DNA of 64,000 nt, from assembly GCA_018340375.1 (NCBI GenBank), contig JAFFJZ010000006.1, positions 25,426,001 to 25,490,000 on the forward strand, read 5' to 3'. Shown here one piece after another: positions 12,057 through 24,042 of this stretch. A model generated the notes under the pieces. The model saw nothing but the letters and a program-made list of their open reading frames with translations. It did no database searches and had not been told where the DNA came from. The stretch is from Gonatopus flavifemur. Its lineage: Eukaryota; Arthropoda; Insecta; Hymenoptera; Dryinidae. Positions within the stretch are counted from its first letter, which is position 1; each line of letters opens with the position of its first letter. Position numbers and translations under genes: made by a program.

Positions 12057-12362
12057 CTGTTAGAAAAATCTGCCTGAAACTTCATAAGAATATTATGAAG
12101 TTTTTTACATAATCATTTCATAGTAAAATATTGAATTCATAAATATAATTCTCAATGTTAAGAATTTTTTTCTCAATGTTGATAATTTTCTTCTTAATTC
12201 TATCAATATATTTGTGAAATTTAATGAACGATTGTTACATTTCACAAAGAAATTTTGAAATTTCATCATCAATATCCAATTTAAGAACTATTATTGAATT
12301 CAATATGAAAATATGGTATTCCATAAAGTATTTCGTATTAAATTTAAGAATTTTTCCAACAG
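12057..12362 (+). mobile_element. MITE family with CTGTTRGAAAAAT termini, copy 1
   Basis: The termini are CTGTTAGAAAAATC and, reversed, CTGTTGGAAAAATTC. The whole sequence aligns with the reverse complement of 52046-52364, including TCATAAGAATATT, CAATGTTAAGAA and ATTGAATTCAATATGAAAAT blocks. About 306 bp and non-coding. Confidence 0.82.
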
Positions 12363-12629
12363 TGTAGTGTTTTTGAACATCAAGCGGGCCTGGAAATCAC
12401 GGTAAATTGAGAACGTGAGTTGTAAAACCTTCCGATTCATCAGAAGATCTTCTAATTCACGTCCAAGTCTCTGAAAATACTGATTTCAAGCTGAATTTCA
12501 ACAGTTTCATAATTATTTCAACGTAATCTATCGGTTTTTTTTCTGGCCCATGCGCAAAGTATTCATTGAAAAGCCATTCTAAAAGCTATTCTATTAGATG
12601 ACGAGCAGAACCAGCGTCTTTGAATTCAG

Positions 12630-13002
12630 CCCTAGTGAATTTGGGTGAACCGGTTGTGAAATTTCGGTGAAAAATCTTGGTTTTGGTAACTTGTTGGTCA
12701 TTTGGGACATTTTTTTCCACAAAAATTGACCAAAAATCAACCAATTTTCGATTCGGTGATTTTTCAGTCATTTTGTGGTAATTTTCTGGTTTTCCACCTC
12801 AAAAATATCAAAAAGATGCGAAAAAAGGACCACATTTTTTGGTCACCTTTTGGTGACAGATGATTTGTTCGAAGCAACCGTTAGTTTCCAGTCACGAATA
12901 GGTCATTGTATGGTAAAAACCATCGACGTAATCATTTTCTGACCAAATTTTTACCAAACCAAAATATAACCGAAAGTAAACCAAAAAATTGGTCACTTTG
13001 GA
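12630..13002. repeat. Possible MITE rich in TTTGGT/ACCAAA words
   Basis: The left part has GGTGAAAAATCTTGGTTTTG and repeated TTGGTCA; the right part has CTGACCAAATTTTTACC and ACCAAAAAATTGGTCAC, so the two halves are rich in complementary words. Termini could not be fixed. No protein signal. Confidence 0.35.
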
Positions 13003-16000
13003 ATCGCTAGGGAGGAGATGCAAGCAAAGCGAGCGCCATTGAACAGTAATTCGTATGGCAAGCGTTGATCCAAACATTCAAGATCAGCTGGTTGAGGCAT
13101 CGAATTATTTCCACGATCTCTGCCAAGCTTGAAACAAATTTCATCTTTCACAGCATCGACAAGGGATTATTATTTATTTTATTTCCATTTGGCCGAAACG
13201 TCGGTGAAACTTTTTTTAATAAAAAGTTTGTCCAATCCCCTATGATTTGGGACTACTTTTTTTCTGATTATATTTATTTAAATTCGTGATGATTTCAAGG
13301 AAGAATTCCTCTATTCTCCAGAAATTGAATATCGAAGTACTGAAATTCGCCTCATATTCATTCAACCCATGGAGAAAACAGAGGAGAAAGGAAGGACGAG
13401 GGGCGTGGTTTTAGATGTAAACTGTAATACCAAAAGTTTTTGAAATCTCCATTTACCGCTCTCATTGAATACCGTTTTTGCCACGTTTGGTATTCGATAC
13501 CCTGTATGATGATAAAAGCGTTATGCTTCTCAACATTACTTTTGAAACTTATATATTCGTGAATATTTGCACGTTCATTCGAGAATGCTTCCATAACAGT
13601 TTTTTTTTCTCCATTTCCTGCAATTCATAGAACGAAAAGAGGAACTGTTATATTTTTATTTTATAAAACCTATAGCTATTTTATCATTCATTCCTTTTTC
13701 TTTTCAGAACATAAGAATAGGTCAATATTCTGCCATTGTAATAATATACAATAACAACAACGTAAAAACATGATAACCACCGTAATCGTATTATTCACTT
13801 CATTCTGCTACATCAAGAAATGGGGGAAAAAAACCGTATCAGGAAGACGTGTTGAGGGTAAAAACGAGAGGACATTTCTCGCACGGAATTTTTGTTGTTC
13901 TCGAGTTGAATAATGAGAGTATCAGCCCCCACTTCACGAAAAATAAATTTGACGAATTCAATGATATTTGAAATATTACTTCCACGTGAATGTAACTCTG
14001 TGCATGAAGCTGGCGCAAAAGTCTCGTTTCGGTACACGCCGAGCAATAATGATTCTGTAAATCTCGACAATTACGTCGTAAGCTTACGTCGTTATTTCAG
14101 TCTTCTGCTTGAAATTTCTCCGGCCCAGTTTAGCTGGGATGTAACAGAGTATGCAGGAAAATTACGGGTTCAGACAAATGAAATTGGCTCAAGCTTTTTC
14201 TCTCTCTCTCTTTTTCTCGCACTCGTTTCTCATCTATCTCTAGTCTCATTCTCTTGTAACGTATCTCTTTCGATGTTCTTCTGACTGGGAACAAATAATC
14301 ATAGATTCACAAAATTAATGGAGAAAATACACGGTTTCGAATTTCTATTCTCCTGGAAGTAGAAGAAGAAGAAGGAAACTCTATTTTAACGAGTCGGTGA
14401 AAGACATTTCGCAATGACGGAATAACCTTCATGAGTTTGTAAATTATTCTTATATACGATATTATTTGAATATCACGCGCCATAAGAATAGATTGTGCGC
14501 CATAAGTTTTCGTTAACAATCTTAACGACAACAGCTCTATTTTCCGGGACGTTTAGAGCATATGAAGTTGAAACCTCTTTTCACTTTCCTCTGTATGTAC
14601 TCTTCTCGTAATATCATATGTATACTGCCATGATGACTTAACCTTGTCAGTTCCGTAAAACTGCAAGAAATTATATTCTTAATAAACGTAACCTCGCCTA
14701 TCTTGGATTCTCAATATTCCTTGCAATATTCTAACGCAATATTCTTGTGATTTATAATCGAATTATAGTATTGTTGTCTCGGTAAGTTTGAAAATTGTAG
14801 ACAAAAGATGATGAAACCACCGTTCAAAATAAATTGAAAACTTCTGGTGTAGAGATACTTTTCTGATCATCGTGAATATAGTTGGAAATCAAGCGTTGAA
14901 TCATATTGTTCCTGAAATATGAGAAAATGCGAAATATTATCAGATAAACACAGTCGCATACAAAGTGCACCGATGTCAACACTGGTACTTTCGCGTGAGG
15001 TCGATCTGAATCTAGCCTCTCGGTGTTCTTCAATTCTCATCACGTATATCATGAATAGAATCCAACGATACCACCTCTCGACTGGAGAGATTCGATACTG
15101 GTATGCACAGACGTGAATTAATTCAATACTATGAATTTTTCATCATTTCCGATATTCAATCTCTATTTTTGCAATATTGCAAACCAATTTACAATTCCAA
15201 ACAAATTATTTCTACTCTTCTGGAAATAGTTTGTTCCCCTCGCAAGAAAAATCGACTAAAACTTATGTTGCTGATGTTTGAATCTTTTATTGAAACGACC
15301 TGGTGATCGAATCACGAAATATCCATCGAAATTTTCCAAAGAATATATCCTTATTTTCATTCGTGATTGGAATTTTTTTATAAGTTTGAAAAAAATACTA
15401 ACATCCCAGCGCTGGTATCTCCCCAACCGGAATTATATATCCAATTATTGTGAGGAATGAAGATTAAATTCGAAGCTCTCAATATCACAAATTCAATCAT
15501 GGAAAATTGCATCAATGCCATACAACTGCGCAACTGCGCAGTTTCCATTCAACCACAGGAATCAGGAAACATTTCATATCAAGGTAAATCAAATTTTTCT
15601 CTCCTAAATCGAGATGATTTCAATGTTCCAATAAGTGGATGAAAAAATATATCTCGCACAAAAGATGATTAGCGAAATATACTGTAATTCTTGAATATTA
15701 TCTCAATCTTAGTTGAGAAACATCGATTTGTTCTCTCCTCTACTCAATATAATTCCAACAACAAAAATACATTTTCATTTCTTTTGTTTTTGTATCTTCC
15801 GAGTTGGAAACTCTCCATTTCCACAGAGAATTTCTAAAATCAAGAACAGAAATTCATTCATTCGCTCGAATGATATACGACATCGAGAAAACCCAAAGAA
15901 TAGAACGAGAAGAAGAAACTAGCTAATGCTCGAGAATCTTGCACTCGGAATATGTACCAGAGAAATACAAAAGAGCAATTTGAGAACCAGCAGAGCGTTA

Positions 16001-18740
16001 AAGTGCGAAGAATATTGTTTGCAACTTCCTCCCCTTTCGCTTGCGGCATAAAATGGCAAATATCATAATTATCGTTGTTACTTTCAGATATTAAATCACT
16101 CGGCTTATAATGTTTATTCGGACAATGAAAAAATGGACAAAATTTGTATGTATTTAAAAATATTACACTCGTTACATGAAAAAACGTTTACAAAAGGACA
16201 AAAGAATAAACGTCACGTTCTGAATTTTAAATATTCAAATGAGAATCATTTCAATTATAGGACATGTATTTATTGCTTGAAATGGTTTTTGTTTCTCTCT
16301 ATTGTTCAAGGTAAATGGAATTTGTGAGAATACTTTTGATGGGACTGTAGAGATGAATGCTAGTATTTGACGTTGATGTATTTATTCCCTTGCGAAGATT
16401 ATTCTACAAGACAAAATATTGCTAACAAATGATCTGACGTTTACCATACGATTATCGCGTTGTTAGATTCCCTCTACTATTGATAAGCAGCCTTGATAAG
16501 CATGTCTCCTTTCATGAAAAGTGAACAATAAAATGGCTAACAAGTATATTATATATTATTCATATGAAGCAACTATAGCTAAAGAAAAAGCAGAAGCATC
16601 AACTGAAGAAATATCAATCTTCGCAAATGAAAAACATCGCTCGGAAGGCAAATGAAATGAAAACAAATTTTCTTTCTTCGGCCACATCAAGTTGATCACA
16701 CGAAGAATAGCTTTGAATACGAACGAAGCTGACTTCCTTTGAAGACCGTTGACAGCATCCGAAGAAGGTTCCACAGCTTTCAATCGATACACAGATTTCG
16801 TATTCAAGTGATTCGTTCCAAATACTTGAAAAACATTTATTTGGTCTACTTGAAGAGCATACAATTGATGTAGCATGTGAATGAAAATGAGCATTTTGAA
16901 CTCTGAAAAATCTGAAGATGATTTAGAAATAGAGGTTCAAACCCGTTCGAATACATTTTCCGTTCCATTTTGTCGAGTTCGGAAAACTATTTTACCGGGG
17001 GAAGAAAGGATGAAAAGTCGTTGATGAAACTCATAATTTTTCTACATCATTTATTCAGAGAAGTATTTCCAACGAATCTTTGAAAGAAGTTCATCGGAAG
17101 GTTTTAAGTTTTGAGTACATCAGCGATATCTCGAGAGAAAAGTCTGCCGACAAAAATCCACCGAAAATGTAAAAAGTGGTGATATTTCAACAATGAACGA
17201 AGTCAAGCAAAGTACAACTCTCTACATAATACATCAAAGTTGATTCGTTCTTTTTCCCTTTGAAGCGAAGTTCTTCCAGAGTTATTCCTCATATTTTGAA
17301 TTTGATGACAACTTATTCCTTTCGGAAAGGAAGAGGAAAAAAAATCAAATATTCGAATAAGTTTCTCCATTTTTGAACGCATAATGCTATATAATTTTGA
17401 GGAACCCAGGGCACAGCATGGAACATCTAATTCCCTTTATTCGATGCTCGAGGATATTAAAACGAACGTTCATGTCGGAACAATCTCTTTGATCCTTGAA
17501 AAGTATTTTTTGATCAATCGCAACCCGAAATGCAATTCACCCTACAAGAGGGTACAGGTACGTGTATCAAAAGATAGGATATATTTATTGCACACGAACG
17601 GCGAACGGTCTCTGATACGTACCGAGGTCGATACGGAAGCAATCAAGAACGTATATTGACTTTGCTCTTTGCTTGTAGAATATTATTTTTCTTCTCGTAG
17701 TAACGTGACGCTGCCTTTTATACGGTGACGATAAAATGATCCTCCCTCTTTTCTTCTCCTCCCCCGACAACTTCATTGTCAAACATTGAAACAGGAACGA
17801 TTTATGAATTTAATTACAGTAGAAATATCTTTTGATATTCTCCCATTTGGCGACGGAGATCGACTTTCAGAAATCACGTTGGCAAGTTTTCGAATAAACG
17901 AGAGAGTACAGGGAGTATAGGATCTGCATCGAATGACGATTTTTCCCCCTGGGTTCCAAGTATTTCACCCAAGTTAAATGAAGAAGAGAAAAAAAGAGAG
18001 AAGAAAAGGACAGCAGAGGGGGAGACAAATTTCCCTTTCACAATTTTATTCTCTAACGCACACGCACGTGTACACACAAAAGCTAAGATGAAACTGCTGG
18101 TGAAACTTCAACAATGTCGTCTATAAAAGTTATCTCTTACGTCAGGAAAAAAAAAAGTAGAAGAAGAAGTTTCGTTTCAATGCTTGACCTGTTCTTTTTT
18201 TCTTCATTTTCTTTTATTCTTTTTTTTCTCTCTTCCTCTCTTCTTGTCCTTTTTTCCTTCTTCTTCTTCATCGATAATTACGGTAATATTCTTTTAGAAA
18301 AAGAAAAATGAGTGAACAATAAAAAAAGTAGAGGAAAATTGTTTACGCGAGTTATATTATGCACGGAGTACAACAATAGAATCCTGATGGACAAGAAATT
18401 ATTCGTTAGAGGAGAGTGTCTCGTGTGTCGTCCGAATGCAACTCATGAGAGATATTTTTCCTCTCGCTAATGGAATCAATTGTAAATTGTCTGTCAACAA
18501 TTGAGCTCGGATTGAGATAATACAAGAACTCTTCGTTGAAACCATTGAAAGGAAGGTTGATTCAAAGGAAAAAAATAGTAAGAAAGTTTTTAATATTTGG
18601 TCATATATGAATATTTTCAGCTGCTCATCTCAGGGATGGAACGTTAAAACGTGATATATCATCGCTGGAAAAGCTCACAGTATAATATATTAATCTATAG
18701 GTGTGTGATTGTGTGCGTGTCACGTATGATGTGATTACAG
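13003..18740. other. No gene recognised; upstream flank of the M2 exon
   Basis: The M1 exon (FTLPPDxGEK-type motif) and Cys-loop exon (FPFDxQxC) expected upstream of M2 were searched for by eye and not found. The longest frames (13913-14284, 16556-16894 on the minus strand, 17384-17659) show no reliable family match. Purine- and pyrimidine-rich tracts occur at 17975-18030 and 18180-18275. A short match to the right end of the TTAA element at 58664-58857 lies at about 15402-15421. Confidence 0.5.
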
Positions 18741-18827
18741 GTGTGACCATCCTGTTATCTCAGACGGTGTTTTCCCTGCTGGTGGCCCATGTGTTGACGC
18801 GAACGTCCGAGGCGGTGCCAATTTTAG
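18741..18827 (+). CDS. nAChR exon: M2 pore-lining helix and M2-M3 linker
   Basis: The exon follows acceptor gtgattacag and ends before donor gtaccg. It begins with two bases completing a Gly codon and ends with one base of the next Gly, so it joins the M3 exon in frame. It reads ILLSQTVFSLLVAHVL followed by TRTSEAVPILG, the pore-lining M2 helix plus the extracellular M2-M3 loop. The equatorial leucine (9') is present. Two positions differ from the usual alpha7-type helix: 11' is Gln rather than Leu, and the extracellular-ring Glu at 20' is His. Insect alpha6 genes are known to carry alternative exons for exactly this segment; only this one copy was seen. The M1 exon that should precede it was not found in the upstream 18.7 kb. 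Confidence 0.93.
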
Positions 18828-19260
18828 GTACCGACCATCAAATTTCAACTCCAACGCGATGAAACACAGTAAATCGATCAGAATTCAAAATTCATTGAAC
18901 GAGGTTACTGAAATTACCTCATATTTTTCTTTCTTGAAATCAATCACGCTATTGTGTTTTATCGTACATAAAGTTGCAATTCTACTATCTCTCTCACTAC
19001 ATTTCATCCATTTCTTTCTAATTCTATCTGAAACTTGAACCAGTGTATTGACATAACGAAACACCATGAAGATAAATTACACCGCAAATAATTTTCCTCT
19101 TCCATCCAAAGAGGTGTGATTTCAATGCAAAATTTCAGCGCACAATTGTGATCGTTCAGAATTCTTTTCTTTGAATGAAACTTTTGAAATTCACAGAGGT
19201 ACGTGAAGAATTGAAAATCGCTTTCTTGAAATCAGCACAGTGCTTCTCATACTATTTGTG

Positions 19261-19300
<40 letters not shown>

Positions 19301-20542
19301 ATTTTCCTCCTTCTTCCGTTAATTGAAGCAAAAAAGAAAACAAATTAAAAAGATGAAATTCAAAGTATTCGCCAACGATACGGAAAAAAGGGGACAGAAA
19401 TATGGTTACTGCGTGAATCACAAAGAATACATTGTTAACTCAAATTCTGCATTTCCCAGTCCTCATTACTGTGATCTGATCTTCATTATCCAAGTGTGTT
19501 TTCACAGTAACTAGTAGTGTTTTCTTTTTTCCGTGGAGAAGGAATATTTTGCACGCACGCAAGCATGTATCATGCACCAATAAAAAGGAATATAAGACAA
19601 ATTCCCACACGTATGTGAAGAAAATTTAGAAATGAAAACTAGATTGAATGATTTTCCTGTGAATTTTGCGAAACAACGTTGTACACGTATACAGGATATT
19701 GTGATTTTATTACACGCGTAGGTAGATAGAAAATATATTTAGAACGTAGATTCGGTGAACCGTGCTTTGAACAAATATTTGCTTTTGGCAGCTCATATTC
19801 TCAGTGGAATCGAATTGTTGACAAATCCTGTGTAATCAAGTGTGAACCTTCCGACGTGAACAGAGATGTATAGGCAAGGCACTAACTATGCATCTCTGTC
19901 GATGGATATTCTAAACAACAAAGTCAGTTCCCGAGAGATAGTTGAACCGAGCTTGTTATAGAATGTGATTGAATCGATAGGAGAGTTTTTGAGAAGAATG
20001 ATTAGGGATTTTAAGCGATCAGGTTAACCAGAAACTAAAAAATCAGGCAGGATAAATATTATGAAATCACGAGTAACAATATTTGTATAGACCGAAGTCG
20101 TTTCTCAAATCAATTGATTTACTTAGCACGTTCATCCATGGTCGAACAGTTTTTCCTCTCATCGTGTGATCTCTACCATTCCGTTATGAACCACTCCTTT
20201 CAACCAACACTTTCCGATTGATACTATAGATAGAACTGCAATCGACTTATTCGGAGCACGTCTGCTTTGCAAATGGCGTCTTTTCCTCCCGATTGTGGTT
20301 TCCGTTGTATATATCGTTACGATGGTCCATAGATCCATACGAAACGACAAAAATATTCAAGAGTTGGGTTGGAGAAGGCTGATGGGGTTTAATATTCAAC
20401 GCTTAAACCGATTCCCGATCAAATTATTGGTTATTGAAGAAAAATTGATCAAGTTTTGTGTCGTATTAGACGTCTTTTCGATATATTCGAGGTACTCGTT
20501 AGACATCTGCTCGATCCACCCACACTGAGAGATAAAACTGTA
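18828..20542. other. Start of the 21.8-kb receptor intron
   Basis: Begins with donor gtaccg. No second M2-like exon was recognised. Contains a (CT)n microsatellite at 19260-19301. Confidence 0.6.
19260..19301. repeat. (CT)n microsatellite
   Basis: About 20 CT repeats with one CTTT interruption. Confidence 0.9.
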
Positions 20543-20977
20543 CACGGAAAAAAATGCCCATGTAAAAATTACATAAGAAGTGAAGTAACGATTACAATAT
20601 GGATTACAATATGAAATTCATCACACAGTCCTGTTGGATTTACATTGTTATCATAGCTACTTCACACTCTCTAAATTCCTTGGAGTGAAAATTCACTCTT
20701 GCCGAGTAAAAATACTGCAACTCCGAAAGAGTGCAAAATTTCACTCTTAAAGAGTGAATTTTCACTCTATAAGAGTGGAAATCAACTCTGGTGTTTGGAG
20801 TGAAAAACTCACTCTTAGGAAAAAGAGTGAATATTGACTCTTAAAGAGTGAAATTTCACTCTTCAAGAGTTGTGCTCCCACTCCGTTCTAGAGTTGCAGT
20901 ATTTTGACTCTTTGAAGAGTGAATATTCACTCCAAAGAATTTAGAGAGCAGCAACACCACTCGCATTTTTTTCGGTG
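20543..20977. mobile_element. Element with CACSGAAAAAAATGC termini, hosting a CACTCT MITE
   Basis: The left end CACGGAAAAAAATGCCCATG follows a TA; the reversed right end is CACCGAAAAAAATGCGAGTG. Only 28 bp separates the inserted CACTCT MITE from the right end. Confidence 0.55.
20665..20948. mobile_element. CACTCT/AGAGTG-type MITE
   Basis: The ends are CTCTCTAAATTCCTTGGAGT and, reversed, CTCTCTAAATTCTTTGGAGT. The interior consists of repeated CACTCTTAAAGAGTGAA-like palindromes. Related in motif to copies at 3588-3829 and 38812-38977 but not closely alignable over its length. About 284 bp. Confidence 0.75.
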
Positions 20978-21092
20978 ACAATGTAAATTTTACTATAATT
21001 GCATTTATGTGCACTGTTGAAAAAAACTCTGCCAATTGGCACATGGCTTCCTCGTTTGTGTTGAAAAAAAAATACATGTCTTCTTTCTCTCT

Positions 21093-21511
21093 CCCGTTTT
21101 TCTCAGAGAATCAGGTTGAAATTTATGTAGGACTGCGATCAACACTGCATAAAGCTGTGGTGGAAATTGCATGACAATTGGATGATAGAAACGGAAGTTA
21201 TCCGCATGTTAACGATGTTTACGAAATTTAGTTGAGGCAACTAAATTTTATAGCTGGCATGACTAAAAAATTTAGTTCAGGCAACTAAATTTTATAGTTA
21301 GAATGAATAAAGAAATTTAGTTGAGGCAACTCAATTTTATAGTTAGAATGACTAAAAAATTTAGTTGCCTCAACTAAATTTCATAAACATCGTTAACATG
21401 CGGATAACTTCCGTTTCGATCATGCAATTGTCATGAAATTTCCACCACAGCTTTATGCAGTGTTGATCGCAGTCCTATATAAATTTCAACCTGATTCTCT
21501 AAGAAAAACGG
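21093..21511. mobile_element. Palindromic unit inserted in the left arm of 21017-22498
   Basis: CCCGTTTTTCTCAGAGAATC at the left pairs with its near-exact complement at the right end. Pairing continues for about 150 bp through GACTGCGATCAACACTGCAT, CATGACAATTG and TTATCCGCATGTTAACGATG. The centre holds three copies of the 46-bp hairpin repeat. Confidence 0.8.
21225..21370. repeat. 46-bp hairpin tandem repeat, block 1 (about 3 copies)
   Basis: Each unit contains a small perfect hairpin TTTAGTTGAGGCAACTAAA followed by TTTTATAGTTnGnATGACT and an A run. Units differ by a few substitutions. The same unit recurs at 22613-22886. Confidence 0.85.
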
Positions 21512-22612
21512 GAGAGAGCTTTGACTATATAAGTATGGACTGCTGGTTGCTAACTTCAGACTTGTAATCAACATTGAGCAGCGCCGCCAGTAACCGCAAA
21601 CTAAAATTGACTGATCAGCTGTTCGGTGTTGTGATTTGTTTTCAAATACAATCTAACCTCTGATCAAGGGAGTAATTCTTATTGAAATGTTTTCATGTTT
21701 ACTTATGAATTTCCTGTTGCGGAATTTGGAAAGTCTCATAATAAGGACATTTTCTTATGAATCGCTTTGAGACTTTAACCAGGGTTGCTTTTCCAATTTT
21801 TCGAATTAGATTATTACATTCGTATTCATCTAAAAGTACTTATAGCTTCATAAAATTTTACAAACTGAGACTAGATTTTCTGAATGTTCAAGGAATATCC
21901 CAACGATATACTTAGTATTCAGGTTGTTTATTATAAATGTTTTATAATTGCTTTAAAAATATCTTGAGAAATATATATATTTTATATTTTGATAAATATT
22001 TTGAATGATGATCATAAATAATAATTATGAGTAATCAGATGAATAAGTTGATAGATGTGATAATCCTCAAAATACATGCAAAAAATCAACCATCAGAACA
22101 CATGATGCAATGCGACTGATATTCTCTGAATATTTATTTTACATTGTTTACGTCAATATAAGAATCCTATTTATTGCTTTTAACGATGATCCTCATTCTT
22201 ATACTCAATGTATCAAACGTCAATAAATTATAACCTGTAATTCTTATCGAATCATTGGGTTTTTTTTACGATTATTCATACCACATTTTGAATTCCCGCG
22301 TTTTCGGTCACTTGGGCGGAGCCTAAATATCGAAAAATATCGTTCAATGTTGGTTACACATTTTCGGCAGTTTATATAGGAAAAGTGGGGGTAACTGGCA
22401 GTCCATACATATATAGTCAAAGGGAGAGAGAAAGAAAACATGTATTTTTTTTTTCAACACAAACGAGGGAACCATGTGCCAATTGGCCGAGTTTTTTTGA
22501 AAATAAATGATGAATTTCCAATGAAAATCGTCGCGGAACTAATTTTCACGGTTTGTTGAAAATTGTGTATTTTTCATTAGTTCCGCTCAAATGGACTGGA
22601 ATGAGGTTCAGT

Positions 22613-22886
22613 GAAATTCATGGTTGAGGCAACTCAAGTTTATAGTTAGCATGACTAAAAAATTTAGTTGAGGCAACTAAATTTTATATTCAGCATGACT
22701 AAAAAATTTACTTGAGGCAACTAAATTTTATAGTTGGAATGACTAAAAAAATTTAGTTGAGGCAACTAAATTTTATAGTTGGCATGACTGAAAAAATTCA
22801 GTTCAGGCATCTGAATTTTATAGTTGACATGCCTGAAAAAAATGTAGTTGGGGTAACTAATGTTTATAGTTAGAATGACTAAAAAA
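22613..22886. repeat. 46-bp hairpin tandem repeat, block 2 (about 6 copies)
   Basis: Six consecutive copies of the same hairpin unit as block 1, increasingly diverged toward the right; some substitutions are compensated on the other side of the stem (for example AATTCAGTTCAGG paired with a changed right half). It lies just right of the composite element. Confidence 0.85.
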
Positions 22887-23431
22887 AGTAATGAGGGAAA
22901 GTGCGTTCTCTTCAGTTTTCAGTTTCACAATCAATATAAACTGGTGGGAGTGATTGCAAAAGAACTAGACATCCGATTGAAATGCCGTTTGGTTTTTCCG
23001 TTTTAGATAATAAATACGACCTGTGGGACGCGGGCAACGGAACACAGTATTTTTGATCCCTGGTCAAAATATCTGCAAAATTTATCCCCAGTCAAAATAT
23101 CTCGGAAAATATATCCCCAGCAAAATATCTTGGACGAAATGTCCCAGACAAAATATCCCCGCCCCAAATATCTCGGTTCCCAAAAAATATTTGAGATCAA
23201 GAGCTGGAACTGGGGGTGAATTTCTCTAATTCACTTTGAATTACAACATATCCGGAATGAAGAAGAATAAGAAACGGAACAATCCGATACTGATGAGGTG
23301 TGAGGAGTGCTTTGGTGTGAACTGATGCTGCCACAACAATATGAAGAGAACTATAAGATTGAAAAGTTGCGGATACTCGGAAGTGGCTACGCGTGAGCCT
23401 GGTGGGGTCCAGGGGTGAAGCTCCCCGCTAA

Positions 23432-23454
23432 GGGGGGAGGGGGAAGGGAGGGGG
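23432..23454 (+). other. G-quadruplex-type G-run cluster
   Basis: Four G runs of 6, 5, 3 and 5 separated by one or two A bases, the pattern of an intramolecular G-quadruplex. It is the only such motif seen in this AT-rich window and sits inside the 23025-24600 element, next to a small GGGG...CCCC hairpin. Confidence 0.7.
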
Positions 23455-23847
23455 CTCGAAATGAGAATAATATTGTCAATATTTAATGGAGGCAAAGGTG
23501 GAATAATGGGCCCCTGCTGGTAATATGGGCTCCCTCTGTATCTGATTATGTGAGTCACGAATTCTAGCGGTGAACACTCAAACTAGTGGAACTAGTTCAC
23601 AAACGACACTGTAGATCGCGCCGATCGCTCAGCTGTTATGGTTGATGATATATCAAGCAATGAATTTTGTGCTCGTTATCAAAAGTTTGAAAGGTAAGAG
23701 TTGGACCTAATATTACTACAATTTTTTCATTTCAACCGGTGAAACCAAGTTTGGGTATGTATTTAGTATGCTTTAAAGATCGCGTTTCACATCGATTGAT
23801 GTCAATTTATTTACAAAGTTGAGGGTAGAAAAATTTTATTCTTCAAG

Positions 23848-24042
23848 ATGGTCAGGGTGCATATACGGGCTCTCTGCACTGCGGATATTATGGCCCCCGA
23901 CTCTGAATCTGAACTGTGGGTCAAGTGTGTGGTTTGTGACATGTGGGCTCACAATGTTTGTGCTGGTTGCGAAAAAGATATTTACAATTGTGACTTCTGT
24001 AGAGGAATTGAAACAAAAATGATTTTTCCAGTTGGTTTATGA
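23848..24042 (+). pseudogene. PHD-like zinc-finger fragment
   Basis: The 64-codon frame reads DSESELWVKCVVCDMWAH then NVCAGCEKDIYNCDFC. It gives W24, C27-x2-C30, W33, H35-x2-C38 and C48-x2-C51, the W.xC..C..WxH..C...C..C order of a PHD-type finger. Such fingers occur at the C-terminus of some insect pogo-like transposases and chromatin proteins. The first Cys pair is reduced to a single C10, and no long upstream frame joins it, so it looks degraded. A short coding-like frame with a donor (23638-23693, then gtaaga) lies upstream but is not in phase. Confidence 0.55.

Larger units (their letters stand above)
21017..22498. mobile_element. Inverted-repeat element with an insertion in its left arm
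   Basis: The right arm (about 22389-22498) pairs with two separated blocks on the left: 21017-21094 (GCCAATTGGCACATGG, CTCGTTTGTGTTGAAAAAAA) and about 21512-21553 (TTTGACTATATA, TATGGACTGC). The left arm is therefore interrupted by the palindromic unit 21093-21511. The interior 21554-22388 shows no transposase motif. Confidence 0.7.

Noticed and set aside
13913..14284. A 123-codon frame whose segment FSWDVTEYAGKLRVQTNEI resembles the W-x4-Y...LRV..NxxW region of an nAChR ligand-binding domain, just after an acceptor (ttatttcag).
   Set aside because: It lacks the following WKPD...YNS block, has a two-residue gap at the YGG motif, runs into a Ser/Leu-rich low-complexity tail, and no M1 or Cys-loop exon lies between it and the M2 exon.
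16556..16894. 112-codon minus-strand frame; the plus strand also has an Ala/Glu-rich open stretch here.
   Set aside because: Neither frame shows a domain, splice context or start context worth calling.
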